From Ancylostoma caninum (lineage: Eukaryota; Nematoda; Chromadorea; Rhabditida; Ancylostomatidae): 64,000 nucleotides of DNA. Below the pieces are notes generated by a model that had not been told where the DNA came from, did no database searches, and worked only from the letters and a program-made list of their open reading frames with translations. The translations under genes were made by a program, and so were the position numbers. The stretch covers positions 496,001 through 560,000 of the forward strand of contig JBAJFG010000614.1 in NCBI GenBank assembly GCA_037903475.1, in the 5' to 3' direction. Positions 54,901 through 64,000 of this stretch are shown here, piece after piece. How positions within the stretch are numbered: position 1 is the first letter of the stretch; each line of letters starts with the position of its first letter.

Positions 54901-56189
54901 ACGAAAACAGGAATTAATAGGCTGAATAGGTAGTACAAGGCTGTGGATGAAGTTCTAGTTTTTGAGCGCAGTAGGGAATAGAGAAAATACGACTAAAAAT
55001 TCGGAGAAGACAGAGCGCTGTGGGAACGCCGCCGCTCAGGATGCGTTACGTCAAGGAGGTTATATGGAAAATCCGAGTTTTAGAGCGCAACTTCGCGGAA
55101 AAAAAAGATAGTAGACAAAACACAAAGCACACAAGACGGGCAGGGAATCAAGGTCGTTTTCGCGAGAGCTGGAAAAGCAGAGTTTCTTGTTCATTACTCT
55201 GATGTTTCTGTGATTAGTCAGAAAAGTGCCTCATAGTTTCTAGGGCAGACCGTACTACTTTAGGCAACTTCCTCAGCTTACATGGCACAGCGATACTACG
55301 GGATGATTGACACCCAGTAGAAGCATTGAGAAACTCTAGTACATGCGAGCCACGGGTAAGTTCAACTGCAACCATTCTAACGCCAACTAACCTCTAGCAG
55401 TTTCGCTAAGGAACCAGGGACTGTCTTTATGTATAGCGGACTTATAGTGAGAGTGCTCGCTAAGAGTCGTAGATGTAGCATTTGCAATAATAATGTAACG
55501 GTCTACTAGTCCACGATTTTGCGTTGTGAACCAAGACAAATGACTTTTTATGCAGAAAGATTTATAGCAATTCAGTTCTTCTTGAAAGATTACTGCTGAG
55601 AGTTTTCATAAAAAACTAAGCGTATGAAATCTGTGACACCGGCCGCAGTTCAGTTAATGAGAGCGTGTCCTCCGTGACAGACGAAATCAAATCCTGAAAT
55701 ACTAATCATTTTACCTCTTGTTCACGACGATAACATAGGGGGAGATTTCTTCAACAGCACCACTCCATTCCTAACAGATATCTCGCAAGCTCGAAAGAAA
55801 AAGAAAGTGTCAGAACGACGCGCTACACCAAGATAGCCAACACTGTCCTTTTTGTCAAAATAAGCTCTATAAATCAGATATGATGAGAGAAATGACTGCT
55901 GCTACAAACTGAGATGAAGAACCAGCAAAATGTAGCCACAGTAACTCCGTGAAGTTAGTGTTTTCAAAGAACACTTTCTGTCTTTTGCATTTGTCTTAAA
56001 AAAGATCGTCACTACTTTTTGTAGAGACGTACGATTTCATGTATTTTCAACCACGCACACCAGAGATCAGCTGATTGCTCATGGTGAAGCAATTCTAACG
56101 TTGTTATTCTTCTTTGTTGATGACGGCTCTCACTAGAAAATCCACTTTTGAAAAAAGGCATTCACCATGGAATCGGATGCTAGCAAATA
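54901..56189. other. Possible LINE 5' UTR, then nothing recognised
   Basis: The first 200-300 bp could belong to the LINE 5' UTR. After that no signal. Confidence 0.35.
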
Positions 56190-56957
56190 TTAGGTCGTCA
56201 AGTATGAAATGTCCGATTTTGGATGAGAAGATTTCGAGTTTTGTTTCTAGAGCAAGATACAGTATAAGATATCCGGATATGCTCCTATACTATCCATACA
56301 GCCTTGCCATTTCAACTGCAGCTTGACTGCGCCAACAGTTTGAAAACGTGGTAAGCTAGTAGCAAATGAGTGGCGAAGAGCGTTTCCAACATCATGTTGA
56401 AAATTGAACAATTCTCCAGCAAGAAGTGAGCTAATCCCTATCAAGAAGCTGTGCTCAAATAGGCCAAGGTTTGCCCAGTACAGTGAGTGGCAGGTCCCTG
56501 CTCCTTTGGCTTAAGCAGCGTGAATTTGTGAAAAATGGTCAAAAAATGACACCCATTTCTGAGGGTCAAACTGGGAAAAATTCGTTTACCAAACCACTTT
56601 TAATGGTCATATTGCCTTGAGTATCTAAATATTACTGGATTATAAGGGTCACACCTTGCTGCATACGCTGACCTAGTTTGACTCCTATCGGCTTCCACTA
56701 CAGCTTCCAGCTCATCGATATCCAGGTTCATCATAAGGCTCACTTTGGAGCTTCATGTCACCTGAGCGGAACTTCTGAAGCAAACGCTGTTCACTGCATT
56801 TACTAGCCAAATGTCCCTTAACACTACCCTGACGTTACCAGCTTTCCCAGTTCTAATGGCTGGAAAATGGAACCTATGCTCCAAAACGACACGATTTTTC
56901 GTCTTTGAGTAGTTCTACAAAAAAATGCTTTCAAACAAGAATTCGAAAACTGATCAC
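56190..56957 (-). mobile_element. Mariner-type element, truncated copy 2
   Basis: Starts TTAGGTCGTCAAGTATGAAA after a TA and runs co-linear with 30378-31125, sharing CGAGTTTTGTTTCTA, GGTCATATTGCCTTGA and CAGGTTCATCATAAGGCTC. It then stops inside the element; the right inverted repeat present in copy 1 is missing. The minus strand at 56247-56330 reads LQLKWQGCMDSIGAYPD, resembling the mariner C-terminus (LP.RWQKC.DS.GAYFD), placed just before the terminal repeat as expected. Confidence 0.6.
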
Positions 56958-59439
56958 TCGCTAATGTGCACAAGCGCAGTGGCGGCATTGGTGAGTGTCA
57001 ACGGAGCGCTGTAGTGCATAAAAGGCAGCATCTCGCTTTTGTGTTCTTTCTCTCGTATTCGCTCTGAGAGCTCCTTAGATATGGGCCCTACGTCTTTCAA
57101 AACGAAACCCATAACAAGAAGAATTCCATGAATGCTTCCTTTAAGTGAAATACGAAGGCCTAATGCTAGAGCTAGAAGGCTTGTCCAGGTGTGACTAATA
57201 TTCAATCTCGCCCAATCAAAGAGGTTTCTACTGCCATTTTAAAAGCATCGAGGAGTGTAGTAAGCATTGTCACATTTAAAAAAGCCAGAAAGGCTCATGA
57301 CAGCTATGAGAGTAAGAGCTTTCATTGGCGATGTGAAATTTTGCCTTCTAATGAGTTTTGCTAGTTCCTAACGTTGACGAGTTATTTCAAAAAGATAGCA
57401 ATGAATACAAGAATAGAGTGCAGTGGAGTGGCAAATCATGCTCTAAGCAGAATTGCTGATGAATCATCACTTTGAAGGAAAATTCAGAGCTCCAGACATA
57501 TTCCATTCTCGGCTCGCAAAGCGATTCTCTCTCACGAGGTGCGATAGTCGAAGGGGGACCAGGGAGAAGAACTCATGAAAGTGGTGCACAGCAGTGGGAG
57601 AAGATGGAGAAGAAAACAAGCGAAATTAACGAATACTGAACTATTGTCGCGTTTGAAAAAAGCCATAGCAGAAGGAAGGGAAATCCTTTTTGCATGTGTC
57701 ATTTGCCACACGATCCCACTCCTACTACCGCCTATTGTCTTTCATTAACCTGTGAAAAGGCCATGAAAACACAATGCTCATCCATTCGGAACATTTCACG
57801 GCAAATCGGCCCCAAGTAATAAAGCATTCCGAACATAACTTTGGAGAAAATGGCAGTACTACAACTTCCAAATGCGTTTGTGACAATGCCAGCGGCCAAA
57901 TGCGGAAGCAGAAGCTTCATGAAATGCAGAAAATGTTTGTTTTGCACACAGGAGACAATTATAAACCGAGTTGTTTGGGCTTTATCTATGATGATAGAGG
58001 AGTTTGAGAAATGCAGTGCTCATATGTACCAATTAACACACGAATATAGTAAAAATGTGTTACCGTCATGTTATTATCTTTCCTAAATAAGGGTTAAACC
58101 AAAGAAATATTGGCTGTCTCTGAGGACAGATGTACTGGTACACTTGTGTAGTATCACAGATGTATCACGGTTGTCGATGTAATAGGTGTTTTCTATATTA
58201 CCTACGGTGAGTCGATCGCAGTCAGCGGTAGATCATTAAGTGAAAACAGACAGGGATAGGCTCAGCAGTCTCGTAGTGCTCTCTCTCGTCCTCTCATTTG
58301 ATTCTTTGGAATGTTCAGCAATTGTAGCATCTGACATCAAATCCACTATTTGTACTCCTCCGTGGATACAAAAATGAACTGCCTTCTTCATGGACGTAGT
58401 GGTTATGTGCAGACTTATTAATATCTTCATGACTGCAGCAGTTTCTATTCGAGGCCACCTCCTCATATCCAGGTAATAAGTACGTACATGTGTACATATT
58501 AACTAATGTAACATTAACTAATGTTACAGACTGCCACCTACAATGCACATTCTTAGAAAAATCCTCACTTTTACATGCCCAAACACCTTGGAAGTGATGT
58601 GCGTGGGAGTCTGAAATAGATCATAGACCCGAACGGACACGTATGGAATTAAGAGCATTCGCCCAGGTGCTCTCCTGCTCTTTTCATCATTAGAGTGATT
58701 TTCGGCATAAGGCCAATCACAGCTAAGTTATTTTGGTCATAATGAGGTAAATCCAGCTAACAGATTAAATTTAGCAAAATGAAAATCTTACTATATCAAT
58801 AGTAACACTGTTCAAGATGAGGTTTTACTGTTATGTATGTATAACAAAGCGTTAGAGAATGTTGGGACAGGGCCCTTCGTCGCCCGGTGACTCAATATCT
58901 CAGGGAATCTCTAAAACAGACACGCGTGCTCGTTATCATAGGATATTCATAGTAAAACTTGTAAGTTAACAGAAAAAAGCAAGTAAAACTGACACTAGGT
59001 CTTTCTATGTATATCATTCTCTCGAAAAACTTGTCATCAAGCATCTGTGCCCTCGTCTCAATTCAGCTAACAAAACTAACAAAACATGCACTAAATCGCA
59101 ATTGAGGAAAGTCGTTCAAGTCTTTGAGCTTCCGAATTATGAGGACAGATCTCTACTGAAACTACAACTTTTTCTTCATGCAGAGTATGCGCGAGCTCCC
59201 AAGCGTGATGTCTTTTTTGGAATGGCCCCAAAGGTCATTCACAAAGAATTGTTTGTTACTAAGGTACAATACCCTCACTAACATCTTTGAGAAAACAAGG
59301 TCAACGCGCGAAGTTGCGAAGTTGTTTTTGTTCCATCCACATTAAATAAAAAGGATAAAAAATCCGGTCACGTGGGATGAGCCACGTATTCGACTTCATC
59401 TGAGCATCGTAGAGGCGTTAAATGCGTATGTGCCCTATA
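56958..59439. other. No recognised feature
   Basis: About 2.5 kb without family or repeat signal. Short direct repeats of AACTAATGTAACATT occur near 58500. Overlapping frames at 57730-58090 are not convincing. Confidence 0.35.
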
Positions 59440-59625
59440 CTGCCCTATACAGTGACTGGCGGGGGGCATCGGATGTACCAAGTCAGTGCTTCATCCTCCC
59501 AGACTTCTCTGGTACCAGTTTACCGACCCCGGAGGGATGGATGGCTTGGTTGGCCAGGGGCGCGATCGAACCATCGACCGTATGCGTGCGCAGCTATCCT
59601 CTTACAACTGCGCCACACGAGCCCC
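59440..59625 (-). mobile_element. tRNA-derived SINE, copy 2
   Basis: On the minus strand: GGGGCTCGTGTGGCGCAGTT with A box TGGCGCAGTTGTAAGAGG (59598-59615) and B box GGTTCGATCGC (59562-59572). GCGCCCC closes a tRNA-like acceptor stem. The body is CCGGGGTCGGTAAACTGGTA, AGAAGTCTGGGAGG and GCACTGACTTGGTACATC. The head resembles a tRNA with a destroyed anticodon region. Better preserved than the copy at 25665 and could still bind TFIIIC. Confidence 0.8.
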
Positions 59626-60646
59626 TCCATCCACATTATATGTATAAATTTGTTGAAACATAGTGTACTGCAAAATTAGACCGAATGCAAGGACTGCAAC
59701 TGTTCCACCCTTGGCCCATTATGAGACAGGCTGACAGCTTCAGCACGAAATTTGAATTGTTCTTGGTTTGCCACAATACTGTAGCGCATGTCGTGACTTG
59801 CAGTGGGCGGTATCGCGCGCCGTCCGCCGTTCGCGACGGAGTTTCTGAAATAAAACACGCTCAATTTCCCTAATTTACATGAAATTTCCAGTTAAATTGG
59901 CATAAGTAGGGTAACCCGCCATTTTCAGTTTAGGAGTTTTCACATCTTCGATACCTAACGAAAGTTCTCTGCCTCTAATTGTTGGCAGTTTTTTTTTCTG
60001 TAACTATCAGATAAACAGAAGAAATGAGCGATCGCTCCTAGATTACGATCCCATTGGCACTTTCGAGCTGATTTCCGAAAGATATCATGAAATACCATTG
60101 AATTCCTGTTGTTCTAGCTCATTTGATTGACCACTGATGAAGTTGCATGACCAATGAAAGCTTACACGTCACCTGCAAGGCCCGTATTGTTGCCATTTGG
60201 CCATTAGAAGTGTTCCGAAACAAAAGGATGTCGGCTCTGATAAGGAGTTTTTGACGGGTGACATAAGTCCAGGATGTTTTACACTCATGCGTAGTCCTAC
60301 ATCGGGGGTTGCTACCGGTTTTTGGTGCCTTCCCTTTCCCATGGAAAATGTTACCGAGAACGTTGTATAAACAAGTAAGTAAATAAAAGAATAAATGAAT
60401 AAATAAGTCTGAAGCTGTTTCTGTACGCCTGCAAAGTTCCTTGTGCAAAATTTGCACCTTCCTAAGTGCTCCGTCATTATTCTCGATGTACTTTCTTAGA
60501 GTACTCTTCGATCAAAGTTGCACCAGTATCCATTGCGCAAAAAAGTCAGATGTTGCGATGTTACCACCGCTCGAGAATTTACCTCATTCATTAAGAAGTT
60601 CACAAGAGATGGAACTGAAAGAGCGCAACTTTGCGCACGGAGAGAG
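59626..60646. other. No gene seen; (AATA)n near 60380
   Basis: AAGTAAATAAAAGAATAAAT at 60374-60405 on the plus strand may be a LINE tail. Nothing else. Confidence 0.35.
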
Positions 60647-61370
60647 TGCAGTAGCGCGCAGAAAGATTGCAACTTTTCGTTTTTCGTCTATAACTGCTTT
60701 CAGAGCAGAGCTTGGAGGTTCAAATTTTTACAGGAGTTGTAGATGCTCATAGAAAGATAGAAACAATTCGAATCTCCTCATTCCTGTGATCCTCTGTGGA
60801 TGTTTCTGTCACCGAGGGCTCATTTCGAGGGCGGCATGAATCCTCAGAAGTCATTTTGCTGCATTGCAGTCAGTCGGAGTATTTCGAAATTTCGAGGGAT
60901 CAATGCGCTCCATTAAAGCCGAACACTCTATCTAAACTTTTAGAACTATTATCATCATATAACCCATCTAAACAGAGCCGATAGAGGGAGTCTTGATGAC
61001 AGAAACATCCATAGGAAATCACTGATGAACTAACCTCACATAGCCCACGCAGATCAGCTAGTGATCAGCGCATGCACATTTTCTAACATATACGGGTTGA
61101 TTCTGTTCCGTGCAAGCAATTCGTGGGCAGATCTCAATGAAAAACGTCATTTTGTGAGACTTCGCGAACGGTGTTAAATTGCAGGTTTCGAGTTCTGCAA
61201 AAAAAAAATTCACTTAAAAATGGAGGAGTCAATGGAATGAGGCGATTTCAAATTGTCCCTATCTCCATGAGCATATAAAACTCCCATAAAAATTTGAACT
61301 CTCACGCTCTGCTTTGGAAGAAGGAATAGACGAAAAACCAAAACTTGCAATCTTTTCGCTCGCTACTGTA
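60647..61370. mobile_element. Long palindromic foldback element, copy 2
   Basis: The ends TGCAGTAGCGCGCAGAAAGA and GCTCGCTACTGTA mirror each other. Inside lie AGCAGAGCTTGGAGGTTCAA versus TTGAACTCTCACGCTCTGCT, TGATGACAGAAACATCCATA and GCATGCACATTTTCTAACAT. The order matches 31783-32852, although the arms have diverged much more from each other. It abuts a Penelope-type segment at 61371. Confidence 0.65.
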
Positions 61371-62025
61371 ATGTGAAAAATGAAAAAGAAGCATAACGCT
61401 AAATAGCAAGGGAACAAATCCTGGGAGGGATTACGAAAACGAGAGGGAGAAGGAAGAAGATGCCATCAAGGGTATGGTCGATCGCAGTACAACTAATTAA
61501 TAGCTAAATATGCAGTTCCGGATAGAAAACCGTTAACGAGTGGAGTGCAGACAAACATACATTATACCTGCGTATTGAGTCTCAAAAACGGGAAATCTGT
61601 CCATACATAATTTTTGCCGCTTGCTTGATCGCGCACAATGGAGTCTCCTATCATACATCTATAACAGAAGGCGGAGTGAATAGTTTTTGTGTAATTTATG
61701 CATGATAACGAGTTGTTTGGAAATACTGTAGTATACGGCTCTGCAGTTATCTGAGAAGATTTCCCTCTCAAACTTGAGATATGTGTACTATACTTTGGAA
61801 GAAGCAGTAGAAAAAACAGGCCACTGATGAATTTTGTTTTTTCTTCAGAATTCGTCTTAGCCGATAAAGAACAGACCAGGTTGCGGGACAGTTCATGAAT
61901 TGTTTGAAGTTGAATACGTTCAGCTGTAGGCCAAGACTAGTCTCGATCTTTATTACGGCTAACGTTTCGGCGTTCTCGCCTTCGTCAGAGCCTGGAAAGT
62001 TGAGACATTCGCAATCCAACACCTC
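61371..62025 (-). mobile_element. Penelope-type element end, copy 2
   Basis: Same segment as 35405-36052, about 650 bp, with the best-preserved hammerhead-like core at its right end (listed separately). On the minus strand the ribozyme-like motif comes first and the rest follows, as in the terminal repeats of Penelope-like elements. No reverse transcriptase is seen in this orientation. Confidence 0.6.
61935..62010 (-). ncRNA. Hammerhead-ribozyme-like motif, best copy
   Basis: Minus strand: CTGACGA (61982-61988), A, stem II GGCG/CGCC with loop AGAA (61969-61980) and GAAA (61965-61968). A 3-bp stem III ACG/CGU with loop UUAGC follows, then the cleavable UA step. Outer complementarity GTCTC (before the core) with GAGAC (after it), plus CTTT with AAAG, can form an interrupted stem I. 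The one departure from the standard core is an extra A between CUGACGA and stem II. Self-cleavage is inferred, not shown. Confidence 0.55.
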
Positions 62026-62104
62026 ACCTTCCTAAAGAAGCCTAATCCAAAAGAGAAGTAGAGTCAGAAACAACACCAGAGACGCAAATAAGTAACTAAT
62101 AAGA

Positions 62105-62205
62105 CTCCTATAACAATTCGAACCCCCAAGCTCTGCTTTCAAAGGAGTTATGGACGAGAAACAGAATGTTGCAATCTTTTTGCTGGCTACCGTATATTTC
62201 AGAGA
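62105..62205. repeat. Solo end of the foldback family
   Basis: TTCGAACCCCCAAGCTCTGC, then AAAGGAGTTATGGACGAGAA and GTTGCAATCTTTTTGCTGGC, match the right end of 60647-61370 and 31783-32852. Confidence 0.6.
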
Positions 62206-62689
62206 AGTTAGCGAGAGTGTCATGGGCGGAGTTATTCAAGTCTGGAGGAGGCGCACATACATTTTGTCCTAAACGAATTGAATTTTATATGACCACTGAT
62301 GATGACGTTTCGAATAGGGATACAATTCTGCTCAGTAGCTTTATCTTGAGATTTTTGTGCACTCATACGAACACATGACTGTTGAACACTTCGAAAACAC
62401 AATACACCGAGTGAATTCGAGAATGAGGTAAAATGAATTCTCGATAATCAGACTTGATCCAGAAAACGAGACTTCGAATATGCAAACTTCCGAATTATTT
62501 GGGTCGAATGAAGATTCGATTTGATACAAGTTTAGTACATATGTTCGTATTCTACTGGGTCAAATAGGCTCTGAGCAACTGGGTATCTCAAAATTGAAAA
62601 AGTGACCGGGACTTTCAGGTGAACGAGGGCTGTGAAACATGTGTCAGACAAGCAGGCAACCAACACACCTCAGATAAAATAAAAAATTC
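62206..62689. other. No recognised feature
   Basis: Sequence before the Penelope remnant. Upstream reverse-transcriptase motifs of such elements are not visible. Confidence 0.4.
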
Positions 62690-63242
62690 CATTCTACTTT
62701 CCATTCATTTCCGATGAGGTAAGCATGCAATCAGGCAATGTCTGAGGAAGGCAAATCTGAGTAGCACGGTGGCACTTGTGGAGTTACCCCCGCACAACCT
62801 CAAACGAGCACTCGTCCGGAATAGTCCTTGCGACCGTCTTTGCATGATGCCGGGCTGCGTAATTTGTTCAGAGGGAAAGCAGGGGGATTGTATGAGCGCG
62901 GGAGTAGTTCACTCGATCATTTGCAACAAGTGCGGGGACGAGTACATTGGCAAAACAGCACGCCCACTGTGTGCTCGAGTAAAAGAACATGCAGAGGCAA
63001 AATCGAAATCTCGCCCTTGCAATGCATTGGGTAGCCACCGCCTGAACTGTCACGATGGAGACGATTTTGATATAAAGGTTACGATCCTGGCCTACGAGTC
63101 ACAGATATCCGCCCGCAAAACTCTAGAAGCACTTTGGATAAACATCAAGGCTCCTAAAATGAACCGCAAAGAGGAATGCACTTCTATAACACGAGAACTA
63201 GCACCAATTCGTGTGAAGTTGAAGAGGCGTTTGACCGGGTAG
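62690..63242 (+). pseudogene. Penelope-like element 3' part with GIY-YIG endonuclease
   Basis: Penelope-like retroelements fuse a reverse transcriptase to a C-terminal GIY-YIG nuclease. Here only the C-terminal part remains. FYFPFISDEVSM (about 62695) and, one frame over after a missing base near 62729, IRQCLRKANL lead into a 157-codon open run from 62769. That run contains PPHNLKRALVR, CMMPGCVIC (a cysteine linker typical of these proteins), GVVHSIICNKCGDEYIGKT (GIY-YIG core; YIG intact, GIY replaced by GVVHS), RPLCARVKEH and a SARKTLEALWI helix carrying the conserved Glu. The reverse transcriptase is gone, so this is a 5'-truncated, frameshifted copy. Confidence 0.8.
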
Positions 63243-63261
63243 ATTGCTCGATATTGACCTT

Positions 63262-63312
63262 TCAGGTTTGAAGAAGGCGATTTCGCCGAAACGCGTCAGC
63301 CTAATAAAGACC
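63262..63312 (+). ncRNA. Hammerhead-like motif at the Penelope 3' end
   Basis: TTGAAGA (63268-63274, C3 changed to T), A, perfect stem II GGCG/CGCC with loop ATTT (63276-63287) and GAAA (63288-63291), then CGCGTCAGCCTAATAAAG. It lies 20-70 bp downstream of the GIY-YIG frame stop, which links this motif family to the Penelope element. The changed C3 should abolish cleavage. Confidence 0.5.
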
Positions 63313-63404
63313 TCTATCAACCTCTTGTCGGCTCACCGAAGCTACGCCAAATAGTTTACAAGATGCCGACTTTCAACGAAAGTCGAACGTGGCAATATCT
63401 CAGA

Positions 63405-63605
63405 CAATTCTTCGGAAGGAGGGCAGCAGAAAACCGGAAGAACCGACAGGTGACCCGTGGTCCTTCCGGTTTCCTGCTGCATTTCTTCCTAATAGCTGAT
63501 GCGGTCTTTCCGAATAACTGCAGCGGCTCTTACAGTTTTCTGCTGTAGTCCTTCCAAATGGATGCTGCGCTCCTTCTGAATGGCTACGGCGATGTGCGCG
63601 CCAGT
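63405..63605. repeat. Degenerate ~23-bp CTGCTGCGGTCCTTCC repeats
   Basis: Variants of CTGCTGCGGTCCTTCCGAAT recur at intervals of about 20-24 bp from 63470 to 63600. One inverted copy at 63412-63450 (GGCAGCAGAAAACCGGAAGA) can pair with TTCCGGTTTCCTGCTGC at 63466-63482. Confidence 0.6.
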
Positions 63606-63829
63606 TCCGCATAAGTGCGTTACTCAACCAGTTCACTCCCGTGGAACCACTACGCGACGGTACCCACAAGCAAAAATGACAACCTCGCTGGGGGGTCAGT
63701 GGCTTTACGGTCCGATAAACACAGGAAGCCAATTTCCCATCTCAAGTTCGAAACCACTGAGTTTCTGTTGGTCGCAACAAAACTGAGCTCCTTACATAAG
63801 AATGGTATGATAACGCTTACTCTCTGTCT

Positions 63830-64000
63830 TGCATTCTGCTGCGGTCGTTCCGATTTTCTGCTGCGGTCCTTCCCAACCACTCCAGCAAGATTCGGAGGGA
63901 TTGCGGCAGAAAACATTCTGCTCAATTCTTCTGAGAATTTTTATCAATGCGTCTCTAGCTTCTTAATTACATATGCGTGATCTCTTTCTGCTGCGGTCCT
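63830..64000. repeat. Second cluster of the same ~23-bp repeats, cut by the window end
   Basis: TTCTGCTGCGGTCGTTCCGA and TTTTCTGCTGCGGTCCTTCC are adjacent at 63835-63875. An inverted GGATTGCGGCAGAAAA lies at 63898, and TTTCTGCTGCGGTCCT ends the window. The array probably continues beyond it. Confidence 0.6.

Overview
The window reads as nuclear DNA of a parasitic nematode, most likely a hookworm or related strongylid. The grounds are AT-rich sequence, one split gene with short introns and GT..AG borders, a secreted apyrase of the calcium-activated (CANT1-like) family with decayed tandem copies, and a dense load of nematode-style transposons. There is no bacterial-type gene organisation. The species assignment is inference; nothing here names it.

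Only one host gene is convincingly recognisable. The apyrase gene (5840-7474, + strand) can be followed exon by exon from a signal-peptide exon to a stop codon. It is followed by a lone exon piece (8455-8600), a second broken copy (10258-10826) and a third broken copy (11495-11976). Copies two and three are separated by a dispersed repeat that carries a 59-bp minisatellite.

The remainder is mostly mobile DNA. A nearly intact non-LTR retrotransposon (LINE) lies on the minus strand at about 50.6-54.9 kb, with ORF1 and an endonuclease/reverse-transcriptase ORF2. A LINE fragment lies at 45.4-46.0 kb, and several probable LINE 3' tails are scattered about. The end of a Penelope-like element with a GIY-YIG domain lies at 62.7-63.3 kb. 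Hammerhead-ribozyme-like ends of the same kind occur near 26.1, 36.0, 62.0 and 63.3 kb. DNA transposon remains include three mariner-type families (0.35-1.47, 30.4-31.3 with 56.2-57.0, and 38.5-39.7 kb), a non-autonomous hAT element with a perfect 8-bp target duplication (33961-34231), four elements bounded by TTAA, several small inverted-repeat elements, and long palindromic foldback elements (31.8-32.9, 44.1-44.5, 60.6-61.4 kb). Two copies of a tRNA-derived SINE lie at 25.7 and 59.5 kb.

Tandem and palindromic DNA is abundant. A 59-60 bp GC-rich minisatellite family recurs at 10.9, 37.0, 48.3 and 49.3 kb. Other items are an array of CCGCGG-containing units with a perfect hairpin at 41.3 kb, a cluster of TCGCGA palindromes at 13.1-13.3 kb, and a 212-bp near-perfect hairpin at 27.35 kb. 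Long stretches between these show no coding or structural signal that I can defend. They may be introns or intergenic DNA of genes whose exons are too short to call by eye.
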